Shown here piece after piece: positions 1-12,546 of a stretch of 64,000 nucleotides of DNA. Each line of letters opens with the position of its first letter. The first letter of the stretch is position 1. The notes beneath the pieces were generated by a model, which was given only the letters and a program-made list of their open reading frames with translations, had not been told where the DNA came from and did not search any database. This DNA comes from Alopecurus myosuroides (Eukaryota > Streptophyta > Magnoliopsida > Poales > Poaceae), in contig CM054060.1 in NCBI GenBank assembly GCA_028641055.1, forward strand, positions 316,375,344 to 316,439,343. The letters are read 5' to 3'. Both the position numbers and the translations under genes were made by a program.

Positions 1-2817
1 TCAAGCTAGCATAGGTGATAAAAACACAATATAAGTACCAACATGGTACTGGATCCAATCAAAAATCCAAGTGCTTGCACATAAATTTAACACTCAAAAA
101 TTTGCTATGCAAGATTTAACTAGAGAATAATCATATGCTATTAACAAAAATCCTATTTCTTCTCCACTCAAGTCCACACAATCTAACATGATAAAATAGC
201 TAAGTAACACTTAGAAAACAAGTTCACACAACTTTTACATGCTAGAAAACAACATTGCAACACAAAAATATAATCACACAATTTAATTTACCTAAAATGC
301 CAAAATGGCAGAAACATGCAATTTAAAGATCTGTCCACCAAATTTTCTATGGTAATTTAAAAATTAAACCCAGCTAGGTTTGGATAGCCCTAAACATATA
401 CAAGACTATCCAATTGAGTTTGCATCCAAAATCATTTTTAATTATTTTATAAAAATCACCAAAGTGCTCTCTGGTGTTTTACCAAATTGCATCCCATTTC
501 AAAAATACAAGGAATTTGGAAGCAAGGTTAATTGCTCCTGTTAGTAAATTTCAAGGGATTTCCAATTCAATTGGCCTCACTTCATTCTGAGTTGTGAAAT
601 AAAAATGGTGCTCATTTTGGTGTTTCTGGTACCTGTGGCCAAACCATTTTTTATTTCAAAAATAATCATCCAAATGTAGATCTACAAATTGGAGGTGGTT
701 TAGATTTTGTTTCTTTACATCTGTGAATTTTGTTTTGGTCAAATTCATCCTTTAGGTAGGTTTTTAAGCCCTAAAGTAAACATGTACCATTCTGTCAAAA
801 ATTAAAGGGAAAAAGGACTTGACTGGGCCAGATCCAACAACTTGGGCCGGCCAGAACGATTTCTACCGCGGCAGAATCCAGCCATAGCTGCTGACCTGCA
901 GGCCAGTAGGCCACGCGGGCAAAACCGTGGCCCCACGGGCCAGTTTGACTCTCCCGCGCGGGTCAAGGAGGGCGGCGTCAGCACGACGTCACCACTGCGT
1001 CACTCGCCGGCGGGAATAGCTCCGGCGAGGTCCTAATCAAGCAATCCGCGCACCGATTCGCGAAACAAATATACCTAAGCGTTGGTCTCGACGAGGGGAT
1101 TCATCTAGCGGCAATCTCGCTTCCAGGGAGCGGCCGGAGGGCGGCGGCGACGGTGGCGCGGCGGCGGCCGGACAACTACCATGGCGCGGGGTCGTTCTAG
1201 AGGGAGAGGGAGGGGGAAAAAGAGTCGGCGGGGAGCGCCTGCTCACCATGGACTCGAGGAGATGCTCGGAGAGGACGGAGGAGGAGCAAATCGGCGGGAA
1301 TCCCTCGCCGGAGTCCTCCCGGAGCCGAAGGAGAAGGATGGCGCGGGGTCCACGCTGCGTTTCGCCTCGATCCCTTCTACACCGAGGGCCAGCACGACTT
1401 GGCGGAGACGATGGGCTCATTGGCGACCGGCGGCGTGCTCGCCTGCGGCCAAATCGACGGTGGCCAAATCGGGCTAGGGTTTCGGTTTGCAAAAAAAATA
1501 GAGAGAGAGAGCTAGTCCGAGGGGGAGAGAGAGAGGGGGCAGGTAGCAACCACATGGGGGGGTTATCACCTAGAAGACTTCCACTCGAAGCTATGGGGCA
1601 TGGGCAGCCATGCCTCAACTTGCAGCTACAGGAAGAAGAAGAAGAGGTGACTCAGCTCACATTTTGGTCCCTGGTAAATTACAAAAAGGTCCTTTTCTCT
1701 CTTTTCCCTCTCTGAAAAAATGTTGTTTTAACCAATCAAACAAAGTCAAAAATTGAAACCCTTTTGCCCAAAATTCTTATTAGTTGAGTTGCACAACATA
1801 TGTGAAAATTGGCTCAATTGGAGAAACTTTATAATTCAAAGTTGTTCAAATTTGAATTCTTACATAAATGGACATTGAATTTATTAGACTACTTAGGAGT
1901 TTCCAAAAATGGTAATTTTTGGCACACAATCCTTATTTGATGTGTTCCTTATGTGGTAGTAAATTCAAGTCATTTTGAGTTACTTCATAGAACAAACTTG
2001 TTCAAATTTCAAAAAGGTGCTGTCAAGAAAACAGGGGTTTTTGGCAACTTAAATTATTCAAAAACTTGTGCCCTTTTGGTTTTCGTCCTTATTTATGTTA
2101 TAGAGCATGTGGTATTTATTTCATGGCATTTTGAAAAAGTTTGTAGAACAAACTTGTTCAAAATTCCAAATGTTGCTGTGGAGAAAAACCATGTTTTCAG
2201 GACTTTAATGGATTCAACTTTTGGTATCCTCTTGTGTGTGTTCCTTATTTGTTATAAGGAATAAATGGTATTAATTTCAGATCATTTGAAGAAAGTTTCC
2301 AATAGTAACTTGTTTGAGTTTTCTGTTTCTAGAAATATTGGAAATTCATTTTAATAAGGCACTTGGCTTTTCTTTATCAGTGCTTTGCCAAAATATTTAT
2401 GTGACTAGGGATAGCAAGTCAATGCTCTCCAATACTTTTGTTTTTAAGCTTGCAAGGTTGGAAAAACATTTGATAATATTTTGGTGAAGCATCTAGGAAT
2501 GCCTCTTTTTCTTGATAATCTTTTAGGGAAATTTATTTAGTGTTTCCTCTTTCTTAATTTAGGCCTTGGAATAATATTCAACAAGTATGGGACTCATAAG
2601 ATAGTTTTGTAAAACTCTTTGATCAATATTTACTTTAGAAGATATTGCCAAGGTCATTGGAACAATATGTTGAATATTTTGTTTTCAATTTCTTAGCCAT
2701 GTAAGTTTATATAATTAGTTTGTTTAGTTGCACTCAAACAAACACAACCAAGGTTTATTAGTAAAGCAATTAGCAAAACAACTGTGTTATAAGGTATTCC
2801 AAAATTGGGATGTGACA
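1..2817 (-). repeat. 3' LTR of the LARD-like element, partial
   Basis: Matches 9726-12546 nearly base for base, including a GC-rich block at 835-1490 and a GA-rich run near 1500-1540. The LTR starts (minus strand) at 2817 with TGTCACATCCC, next to the polypurine tract. Its other end lies outside the window. Differences from the right copy include single-base changes and a short altered stretch near 354-365. Confidence 0.85.
835..1540 (-). promoter_or_regulatory. GC-rich island, left LTR copy
   Basis: Left-LTR counterpart of the 10560-11260 block, with the same CT-rich run (about 1495-1540 on the opposite strand) and AAACCCTAGCC (1472-1483, minus strand). Conserved indel differences between copies are few, for example one codon-sized insertion near 11055. 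Confidence 0.45.
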
Positions 2818-2838
2818 GGTCTTCCCCCCTTAAAAAGA
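2818..2838 (-). other. Polypurine tract of the LARD-like element
   Basis: On the minus strand this reads as a run of A and G with six consecutive G bases, ending directly at the LTR start. It is preceded by a GGGGACGAGATTC-type stretch that is common before Ty3/Gypsy 3' LTRs in grasses. It primes plus-strand DNA synthesis. Confidence 0.75.
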
Positions 2839-5800
2839 ATCTCGTCCCCGAGATTCGCAAGCGAGGACTAAGGGAGGGCCAACAAACACAATGTTAGTGT
2901 TGGAATGCAGGTGCTTCCCCCCTTTGATTTTTCTTGGGAGGAGGGGTACTCCCCTAAATTAGCAAATTCACTTTAAAAAAAGTACACCAGTACTGTTTTA
3001 GGTCCAAAACTTTTGTTTCCTAGTTTGAACAAAAATTAAGGTTAGTGCAGACCTACCTCGAAACGTGCCGTCAATTATTACATGAGTTCCTAGCTATATC
3101 CCACATCTTACATAACACATATGGAGTGGTGTACCACTCTCATAATAAGTTATATAAGAAGCTAAAAATATAGCTTGTGGGTGCAAAGGTTAGGTTTCTA
3201 AGGTAAAACAAACAGACAGAACAATACTCACGGCAGTGGCTCTTACTCACCACAAGCAACTATCACTTAATAGGTTCATGATTTTAGTTGGATGTTTTAG
3301 TTTCATAAGATACTCTTAAGCAAAATCATTACACAAGTATAAACTCATGCTAAGGTAAAACATTTAAACAAAATCCAATAAACGAGCAAACAACACCACA
3401 GATGAATAGACTATTTATTCACTAGGTCATTGCTTACTAGAGGTTTTGGAATCAATCAATCATGAACAATTAGCAAACAACCAGTAGCTAAAAACCAATG
3501 AATCTAATCATAAAGATACTCTAAAACACCCTCTTTACACAAGATAAAACTCCTATTACACATGCATAACAAAAACAGGACTGCACAGATAACACACTAG
3601 TATGAAAATTCTACACCAGCATGCTATAAGAGATAATCATATCCTATAACCATAGAACATGAAGCTAAATAATTCATGGCATGATAACAGAAGTAATAAC
3701 TTCCTAAACATGCTATATCAACACATATACTCATGAATTAAAAAGAGGGTAATACTAGAGCAAAAATCACCATTTTCTAGTGGTGAAACTAGTTTCACTC
3801 TAGAGAAGCAAACAATGCTATCATGATGTTTAAAACTAAACAAGCAAGTCATGAATATAAGTGTACCTAATAACAGTACACAAAACTTACTCATGTTCGT
3901 AAGCACAAACATCAAAACAATCCCATGATACAACTATTAAACATGCAGAAATTTCTTCTAGCAATTTCTGTTTTCTTTAACCAATTACTAGCAAACAAGC
4001 AAGGTATAACTCACACAACCAGTAGCTATGCAATTAATGAAAAGTTATCTTAACCTTTTAAAAAATCCATACACTCAATTTAAATTATTCACAAACAATC
4101 TACCAATCAAGAGGAATTTATTTTATTTGCGAACAATTTAATTTCAGCACACGATAGTGAAACATTTCTTAACATGATACCCCTAAGGAATATTATGCTA
4201 ACAAAATGATCACACCTAAACATATTATTTTTTACTAATAAGAGATAAACTTCTCACTTGCATAAGTGAAAAGAAACAATTATATTTTCCCATGGTGGAA
4301 AATAGAAATCAATCACATAGTGAAACATGCTATTTTTACACATGTGTATGGTTGGGGATTTTCATCCTCAAGCAAAAATACAATGGGACCAGTGGGCTAT
4401 GGCCTACTAATACCAAGGCAAAATAGGTACTAAACCTCTGGTTACTCATGAAAAACTTTGCATACAAGATAAAAATATAAGGCTATTTAATCTAGTGAAG
4501 CAATACTAGTGCATATTTATAGAAATTCTTACCCATGCTTTATTATTTAAAAGACATGCAAGCTAACATAGGTACAAGCATCAAAATAACAGTAACTAAA
4601 AGTTACTTGACTTAAAGAACACATAGCACAAGATCTACTAAGAGAGTATACACAGATCTAGCTCTCATGATACTTCCAAATAATAAACTAGAAGGTAACA
4701 AATGCTATTTCATTTTTATTCGAGTTTCCAATCATGCACACACTTTCTAGGGTAGATTTATTGTAATAAAACAATATAATAACAAGTCCTAACAACTCCA
4801 TATAAGTTAGGAAGCAATATTGAATAAAACACAAATTTATTTCAATCAAGAGCACACAAATAAACAAAAACAGGAAAACTGTTGTTTTCTAGATCTATCA
4901 TAATCATTCCATCGTTCACTTAATTTCTAAACCCCGAATATCATAGTACTTACAATGTCTACTAAGATTTGTTTTTCCAAAGTAGATACACTCGACATCC
5001 TATTGACTAGTAAACGAATAGGTCATCATCTTATTTTCTCGTGACTTCTCCTTTTTACTAACTAGATTAAAAGGTGTCCCAAGTCACTTAATTCCTTGGT
5101 TTAGAAAGAGTTGTCAATAGTTTGCATGCTTTGGTTAGGTGGCAACCTAAGATTACGCAAAGCATGTTAGTGTTGTTAGCTTCCTATTTAATCATGTTTG
5201 TCCGACAAGATACGACTAGCGTCATACGTCGAATATTGAATTGTGCTCTTTTGATTGGATTTTTAGGGGGTTGCGCATCATGGCATGTGAAGACTTCTTT
5301 TGCACCTTTCTCCAGAGGAGGGAGGTATATAACTTTTAAAAGGGGGATTTCTTTAGTTTGGTCTTTTAAAAGGGGACATAAAGAGGTGCAACATTTAGCC
5401 AACATGGCAAAACGAGTCTTTTGCAAACAGACAAACACAGAGTTTTTGGTCAGTATTGGTTGGTTTTCTTCACGCCTTTTCTTCTTTGAGGGTTGTCGTT
5501 GTTGGAGCTTTATCTGTTGGAGTGCATCACTGGTACCAGCGCTATCAGCTCGTGTGGCTTGATGGTCCTCTATTATTAGGCACAACGGTGCTTTCATTAA
5601 TTGTGGGGGAGATGGTGGTGGTTCACGACGGGTCACATTTCAAAGAGAAAACCAGTATAAGTCTAAGCAACAAATTCTTGTTTTTGAATACTACACAAAC
5701 TTTTTTGCTTGCAAAAACGTAACAAGAGGCGATTCAAAAACAAGAGCGGGGCAATCACAAATTTGCAAATTTTGAGCACCCCTCAAACATATAGAAGCCT

Positions 5801-6454
5801 AGATGTACCAAATTCTACACCACACAACAGCACAAAGTCCTACGGACACACATAAGCAAGCCATAACACACAAGCAAGGCTCCATTGGAGCTACGTAGGG
5901 GGAGGCGACTCATGGAGTTATCGCTAAATTACTCCAAACTAGACTGATCCAAAAATCCTAGAAGTGGCTGAAGAACTATATCTACTTCTGACCATCATCA
6001 CTGTAGAGCTAGACAATTATTTTGGTCTTCTCGGGACATCGGCAAGTATACAAGTTTTTGGATAGAAACAAGATAATAGAAGTAAAGTTTGATAAAACTT
6101 TTAACTGGGAGAGGTAAGAATATGCAACAATTTGTTTTTGAAACCCCAACTATTTTCTGGACAGAAAATTTCAAATACAAGAGATGTTTCAAAAACAGAG
6201 CGGAGCAATTGCAAACAAGGAAGAAATAAACTCTTAACCGAGAGAGATACCAACTCTGTAAGGCCCGCCCTTCGAACCACTGTTCAAGGACGCCCTTGAT
6301 ATGCATTTAGAATCTTTTGAAAAGATAATAAGGAGGGAAAATATGCTAAAATTCCCTTAGATAAAAATAATTTAGATAGTAAATAGGTTTTCACAAAAAT
6401 ACTTTCCTTTCCTATCTGACGTCCATGCTAACTAAGGTCTCCTAAGGTCAGGAT
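2839..6454 (-). other. Non-coding internal domain of the LARD-like element
   Basis: About 3.6 kb, AT-rich, with only short open frames and no recognisable gag, protease, integrase or reverse transcriptase motif. Several degenerate copies of a segment reading roughly cagtgggtgttccact occur here (near 3122 and 4390) and again inside the LTR (near 8440 and 9358). This suggests old internal tandem duplication. A 146-codon open frame at 5122-5562 has no family resemblance that I can see. Such domains are thought to carry packaging and dimerisation signals rather than protein genes. Confidence 0.65.
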
Positions 6455-6467
6455 GGCTCTGATACCA
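6455..6467 (-). other. Primer-binding site (tRNA-iMet) of the LARD-like element
   Basis: The minus strand reads TGGTATCAGAGCC, complementary to the 3' end of initiator methionine tRNA. It follows the LTR end (6472, ending CTTACA on the minus strand) after a 4-base spacer. It fixes the orientation and the 5' LTR boundary. Confidence 0.85.
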
Positions 6468-6471
6468 ACTC

Positions 6472-9400
6472 TGTAAGGACCCCAGACCGGCAGTCTGAAA
6501 CCCTCCGTATGCATACATTCACGATCCCAGAAAGATCAGTCGTGAACAACATACAAAGTTGGCACACAGAAATACATCATCCATTACACGAATACATAAA
6601 GGTATTACATAAAAGATCACATGATCAAGTTTAACGCAACTGCCACATGGGACAGGCAACTTATCAAACACAGCGGAAGACAATTAAAACACAACGTAGT
6701 TGAGCCCAAGTCACGCCTTAACATACATGCTGCTGACCCAGAGACGATCCTAGTTCGCAAAGCCGTCAACTCCGTACTTCTCTTCATAGATCTCCTTCGG
6801 AGGCTCCTTCTCCAAATCTGGTAAGTAGATACCAGGGGCGAAACCATAATGAGTACATTTGAATGTACTCAGCAAGACATCCATCATGTCACTTACCAAC
6901 ATGCAACTATGCTTATATGGTGGAATAGGTAGGCTATAAATAGGGTTCACTACCAATGGCGTTCATATATGATGACACCATAGTTGCAGTCAGGTTAATC
7001 TGTATCTTTGTTGAAGAAGATACTTCAGAAGAAAATAATATAGTTTTATTTCTCTTGTAGATATCACATGTACAAGAGTTTTTGTAAAACTTTATTAAAG
7101 AATATTTTCTCTTTGCAGAACTCCCTGGAATCAGTTTTCAGAATTCTTGCTTAGAGTAGAAAAGGTTTTCTTTGCAAAACATTTTGTTTTGTATATCAGC
7201 ATCTGGCTTTTCATCATCGACGATACCTCCACGGTATCAGTTTCCATTCCTTTCCGAACTTCCCAAGTTCAACACTTCCTTTCCAAAATTCCCTTTTCAA
7301 AAACTTCCTTTTTGAAAACATTGACACAATGCTAGCTACATGGCCATTCAACTTTCCATATCCGAGGACGCGGCTTCTTCGAAAAAGTTGTACTCTGCAG
7401 AGGTGTACTCATCCACCAGATCCAGTACACCTACCGTGAAACAACCACGGACTGTAACAACAGTATGTAAACATCAGGTATCTGATCATAACCATCCACT
7501 ATGTTCAAGCTAGAATGTGTCTATCTCTCAGTTGAGTTTTACCGGTCACCCCCGGCACCGAGCTAATCCCCGCCAGCCAGGATGCCTCAACTGATGCGAC
7601 CGGAGGGAAAATTAATCCCACACTTTTTATGTCTCAATTCTTGACAACAATCGGTTCAAGGGATTCCGTCCCTTATAGCGTTTGAGATAGAACACACACT
7701 AACAAGGACAAACTTCCAGTTAAGCCCCGTGCCCATGTTGGGGTAGGGTGGCAATACGGTAAAGGTTGTCCGGCGAAGACTAGGTTATGTGTCATTTTGA
7801 AAACACCACTTTCTCAAAAATGATCACTTCCACATTCCTCCGGAGAACAAGAATCCGCCTATCTCCGGGTTTTTCCGTAAAGCCTTTGTTTTGTAGAATC
7901 ACCATTTTAGGGTGTCCACTTAGGGACTAGTATATTTGATGGTAATAAATACCATATGGTGGCTTATGGGCTTGGTATTACCAAGTTTAACTACTGGCAT
8001 AATAGTAACCTATAATATAGTATAGTAGTAAATTCCACACCAAAAATAGTTTTGATAATCAAGTTTTTTGTAAAACTTCAGAGGTAAAACATGCATGATA
8101 GATAATGATAAGTATTGTATCAGCAAGCATCAGGATGGCTTGCCTGGTATCTCCTTGTGTCCCTGTTTTTTGAGTGACTGGAACTTGTAACAGAGCTTCA
8201 CGACACTTCCTTCCTCTTCGTTTTCTAACGTCGTAAAAAAGAATAACGGAAACACATTCAGAACCAATCAAGGCAAGCAACCATACATAACAATAATACA
8301 GCAAGGAAACTAATAATAACCAATCACACAATTATTAACTTAGGCAAACAATCAAACAAACACACTTGGCAGAAATGCCTTTTAATAAGACAACTCAAGG
8401 TTGGAGGAACATATTTCACAACCTTAATATCATGGATTCAGTGGGTGTTCCACTCTCATACCAAGATATTAATAAACCCAAAATTAAACTTAGTTTCACA
8501 AGGGTGAGACTACTAAGAGTATATAAAACATGCACAAAAATAATCATGGCAATGGGTCTATCAACCAAACAACAAAAAGAATAAGGTAGCTAAGCTACTA
8601 AGTCTAAATTCACATCATGAATAAATGAGACACATGATTTGCAAAAGTTACTTTTACAAATCAGTGAGCCTACACAAGTGTAACAAGGTAATAGACTCAT
8701 CACAAAACACACAATTTCTCATAGTGAGAACAATAGAAACAATGACTAAAAAGGAGGAATCCTATAGACATGTTTCTACTAAAAGTTTGCTATGCAAGCA
8801 TGCATAATAAGTAAAGTACTAAAATGCAAACAAGGAACCATGTTATCATAATGGAAAATGAAAACATGTCCTCATGCAAGGATACACAAATATCCACCCA
8901 ACACAAGTTGGCAGGAAAAATAATTCAATACAAAAAAAAACTGCTAAGGAAACTAGTACTACTCAAACATGAAGAATCAATGGATGCATTCCAATCAAGT
9001 AATTGAAATACAACCAGAGGGTCCATGTCATAAAAACAGTAGTGAAAAACATCTATACTTGCGATAACAAAAATATCCCATTTAGCAAAACAATGCATCA
9101 ATTTGCAGGGCAACTCCTACATACTAGTGGTAATAAAAAGGGGCATTACTAGAGGAATCAAACAACACTCCAGGGATGGATTTTTCCTAGCAAGCCACAC
9201 ATGATGATAACCACTTACAAACAGAAGTATACACATTTTCATTTAGCACTAAAAAGTCCCAAAGCAAAAATACTAGGCACTCATTAGTTATAGAACTATA
9301 GAAAAAGAAACACAACTAGTGTGGGGGAAATAATGTTTCCACCAAAAATGCAATGAAACCAGTGGGTGTTCCACTAGCATAACAAAGCATTAAGAGGTCA

Positions 9401-12400
9401 CAAGGCCTCTGGTCATACTTGCTAAAAATTCACAAAATGCTAAACTAGCTTCTAGTGCAATAACCATACTAGTAGAAAATAACAGGATGCTAAAATAAGG
9501 AAGGTAATGCTACTCATGCTATTGTTTTCACACAAGTGAAAACTTTAGGGTTCAAGTACTTATCAAAACATAACCAAAATTCTACTGGTACTATGAATAC
9601 AACACAAAAATATGTGGCTACACAACCACAAATTCTTATGTCAAAAATTCCACACATGAGGGAATTTTTCCATAACATTCTCATAGTCATCACAAAGCTA
9701 CTCATGCTTTTCTACCAATTCAAATGCAAGCTATCATAGGTGATAAAAACACAATATAAGTACCAACATGGTACTGGATCCAATCAAAAATCCAAGTGCT
9801 TGCACATAAATTTAACACTCAAAAATTTGTTATGCAAGATTTAACTAGAGAATAATCATATGCTATTAACAAAAATCATATTTCTTCTCCACTCAAGTCC
9901 ACACAATCTAACATGCTAAAATAGCTAAGTAACACTTAGAAAACAAGTTCACACAACTTTTACATGCTAGAAAACAACATTGCAACACAAAAATATAATC
10001 ACACAATTTAATTTACCTAAAATGCCAAAATGGCAGAAACATGCAATTTAAAGATCTGTCCACCAAATTTTCTATGGTGCTCTACAAATTAAACCCAGCT
10101 AGGTTTGGATATCCCTAAACATATACAAGACCATCCAATTGAGTTTGCATCCAAAATCATTTTTAATTATTTTATAAAAATCACCAAAGTGCTCTCTGGT
10201 GTTTTACCAAATTGCATGCCACTTCAAAAATACAAGGAATTTGGAAGCAAGGTTAATTGCTCCTGTTAGGAAATTTCAAGGGCTTTCCAATTCAATTGGC
10301 CTCACTTCATTCTGAGTTGTGAAATAAAAATGGTGCTCATTTTGGTGTTTCTGGTACCTGTGGCCAAACCATTTTTCATTTCAAAAATAATCATCCAAAT
10401 GTAGATCTACAAATTCGAGGTGATTTAGATTTTTGTTCTTTACATCTGTGAATTTTGGTTTGGTCAAATTCATCCTTTAGGTAGGTTTTTAAGCCCTAAA
10501 GTAAACATGTACCATTCTGTCAAAAATTAAAGGGAAAAAGGACTTGACTGGGCCAGATCCAACAACTTGGGCCGGCCAGAACGATTTCTACCGCGGCAGA
10601 ATCCAGCCATAGCCGCTGACCTGTGGGCCAGTAGGCCACGCGGGCAAAACCGTGGCCCCACGGGCCAGTTTGACTCTCCCGCGCGGGTCAAGGAGGGCGG
10701 CGTCAGCACGGCGTCACCACTGCGTCACTCGCCGGCGGGAATAGCTCCGGCGAGGTCCTAATCAAGCAATCCGCGCACCGATTCGCGAAACAAATATACC
10801 TAAGCGTTGGTCTCGACGAGGGGATTCATCTAGCGGCAATCTCGCTTCCAGGGAGCGGCCGGAGGGCGGCGGCGACGGTGGCGCGGCGGCGGCCGGACAA
10901 CTACCATGGCGCGGGGTCGTTCTAGAGGGAGAGGGAGGGGGAAAAAGAGTCGGCGGGGAGCGCCTGCTCACCATGGACTCGAGGAGATGCTCGGAGAGGA
11001 CGGAGGAGGAGCGAATCGGCGGGAATCCCTCGCCGGAGTCCTCCCGGAGCCGAAGAAGGAGAAGGATGGCGCGGGGTCCACGCTGCGTTTCGCCTCGATC
11101 CCTTCGGCACCGAGGGCCAGCACGACTTGGCGGAGACGATGGGCTCATTGGCGACCGGCGGCGTGCTCGCCTGCGGCAAAATCGACGGTGTCCAAATCGG
11201 GCTAGGGTTTCGGTTTGCAAAAAAATAGAGAGAGAGAGAGCTAGTCTGAGGGGGAGAGAGAGAGGGGGCAGGTAGCAACCACATGGGGGGGTTTATCACC
11301 TAGAAGACTTCCACTCGAAGCTATGGGGAATGGGCAGCCATGCCTCAACTTGCAGCTACAGGAAGAAGAAGAAGAGGTGACTCAGCTCACATTTTGGTCC
11401 CTGGTAAATTACAAAAAGGTCCTTTCTCTCTTTTCCCTCTCTGGAAAAATGTTGTTTTCACCAATCAAACCAAGTCAAAAATTGAAACCCTTTTGCCCAA
11501 AATTCTTATTAGTTGAGTTGCACAACATATGTGAAAATTGGCTCAATTGGAGAAACTTGATAATTCAAAGTTGTTCAAATTTGAATTCTTACATAAATGG
11601 ACATTGAATTTATTAGACTACTTAGGAGTTTCCAAAAATGATAATTTTTGGAACACAATCCTTATTTGATGTGTTCCTTATGTGGTAGAAAATTCAAGTA
11701 ATTTTGAGTTACTTCATAGAACAAACTTGTTCAAATTTCGAAAAGGTGCTGTCAAGAAAACAGGGGTTTTTGGCAACTTAAATTATTCAAAAACTTGTGC
11801 CCTTTTGGTTTTCATCCTTATTTATGTTATAGAGCTTGTGGTATTTATTTCATGGCATTTTGAAAAAGTTTGTAGAACAAACTTGTTCAAAATTCCAAAT
11901 GTTGTTGTGGAGACAAACCATGTTTTCAGGACTTTAATGGATTCAATTTTTGGTCTCCTCTTGTTTGTGTTCCTTATTTGTTATAAGGAAGAAATGGTAT
12001 TAATTTCAGATCATTTGAAGAAAGTTTCCAATAGTAACTTGTTTGAGTTTTCTGTTTCTAGAAATATTGGAAATTCATTTTAATAAGGCACTTGGCTTTT
12101 CTTTATCAATGCTTTGCCAAAATATTTATGTGACTAGGGATAGAAAGTCAATGCTCTCCAATACTTTTGTTTTTAAGCTTGCAAGGTTGGAAAAACATTT
12201 GATAATATTTTGGTGAAGCATCTAGGAATGCCTCTTTTTCTTGATAATCTTTTAGGGAAATTTATTTAGTGTTTCCTCTTTCTTAATTTAGGCCTTGGAA
12301 TAATATTCAACAAGTATGGGACTCATAAGATAGTTTTGGAAAACTCTTTGATCAATATTTACTTTAGAAGATATTGCCAAGGTCATTGGAACAATATGTT

Positions 12401-12546
12401 GAATATTTTGTTTTCAATTTCTTAGCCATGTAAGTTTATATAATTAGTTTGTTTAGTTGCACTCAAACAAACACAACCAAGGTTTATTAGTCAAGCAATT
12501 AGAAAAACAACTGTGTTATAAGGTATTCCAAAATTGGGATGTGACA
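6472..12546 (-). repeat. 5' LTR of the LARD-like element (about 6.07 kb)
   Basis: On the minus strand it runs from TGTCACATCCC at 12546 to CTTACA at 6472, with TG...CA ends. The part 9726-12546 is confirmed by the left copy. The part 6472-9725 is inferred from the primer-site junction because the matching part of the other LTR is off the window. It is unusually long for an LTR but within what is known for LARDs. It contains AT-rich sequence, degenerate internal repeats, and a GC-rich block at 10560-11215. Confidence 0.7.
10560..11260 (-). promoter_or_regulatory. GC-rich island inside the LARD LTR, probable promoter/leader
   Basis: A sharply GC-rich block (10560-11215) sits in an AT-rich LTR and is present in both copies (the other at 835-1490). 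On the minus strand a CT-rich run (11220-11260) is followed by AAACCCTAGCC (11200-11211) and then by GC-rich, open sequence. This is the usual look of a plant transcription start and leader. The frame 10762-11220 (152 codons) stays open in both copies but matches no family I know. It could be LTR leader or an acquired host 5' exon. Confidence 0.45.

Larger units (their letters stand above)
1..12546 (-). mobile_element. Large LTR retrotransposon derivative (LARD-like), truncated by the window edge
   Basis: Two long direct repeats (1-2817 and 9726-12546) are collinear with an offset of 9725 bases and differ at only a few percent of sites by eye. Both end on the plus strand in GGGATGTGACA, so on the minus strand the LTR begins TGTCACATCCC. 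A tRNA-iMet primer site lies at 6455-6467 and a polypurine tract at 2818-2838, both on the minus strand. This gives the order 5' LTR (12546 to 6472), internal domain, 3' LTR (2817 to beyond base 1). No gag or pol homology is visible in the internal 3.6 kb. Long LTRs with a roughly 3.5 kb non-coding interior are the known pattern of Triticeae LARDs such as Sukkula. I did not establish the family name. Proteins would have to come from an autonomous partner. Confidence 0.8.

Noticed and set aside
1037..1618. 193-codon minus-strand frame in the left LTR
   Set aside because: The right LTR copy has a different length and frame end; no family match. Treated as leader or island sequence.
5122..5562. 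146-codon frame in the LARD interior
   Set aside because: Overlaps a similar-length frame on the opposite strand and has no gag or pol motif.
6455..6467. tRNA gene at the TGGTATCAGAGCC sites (also 28964 and 51829)
   Set aside because: These are primer-binding sites complementary to tRNA-iMet, not tRNA genes; no cloverleaf surrounds them.
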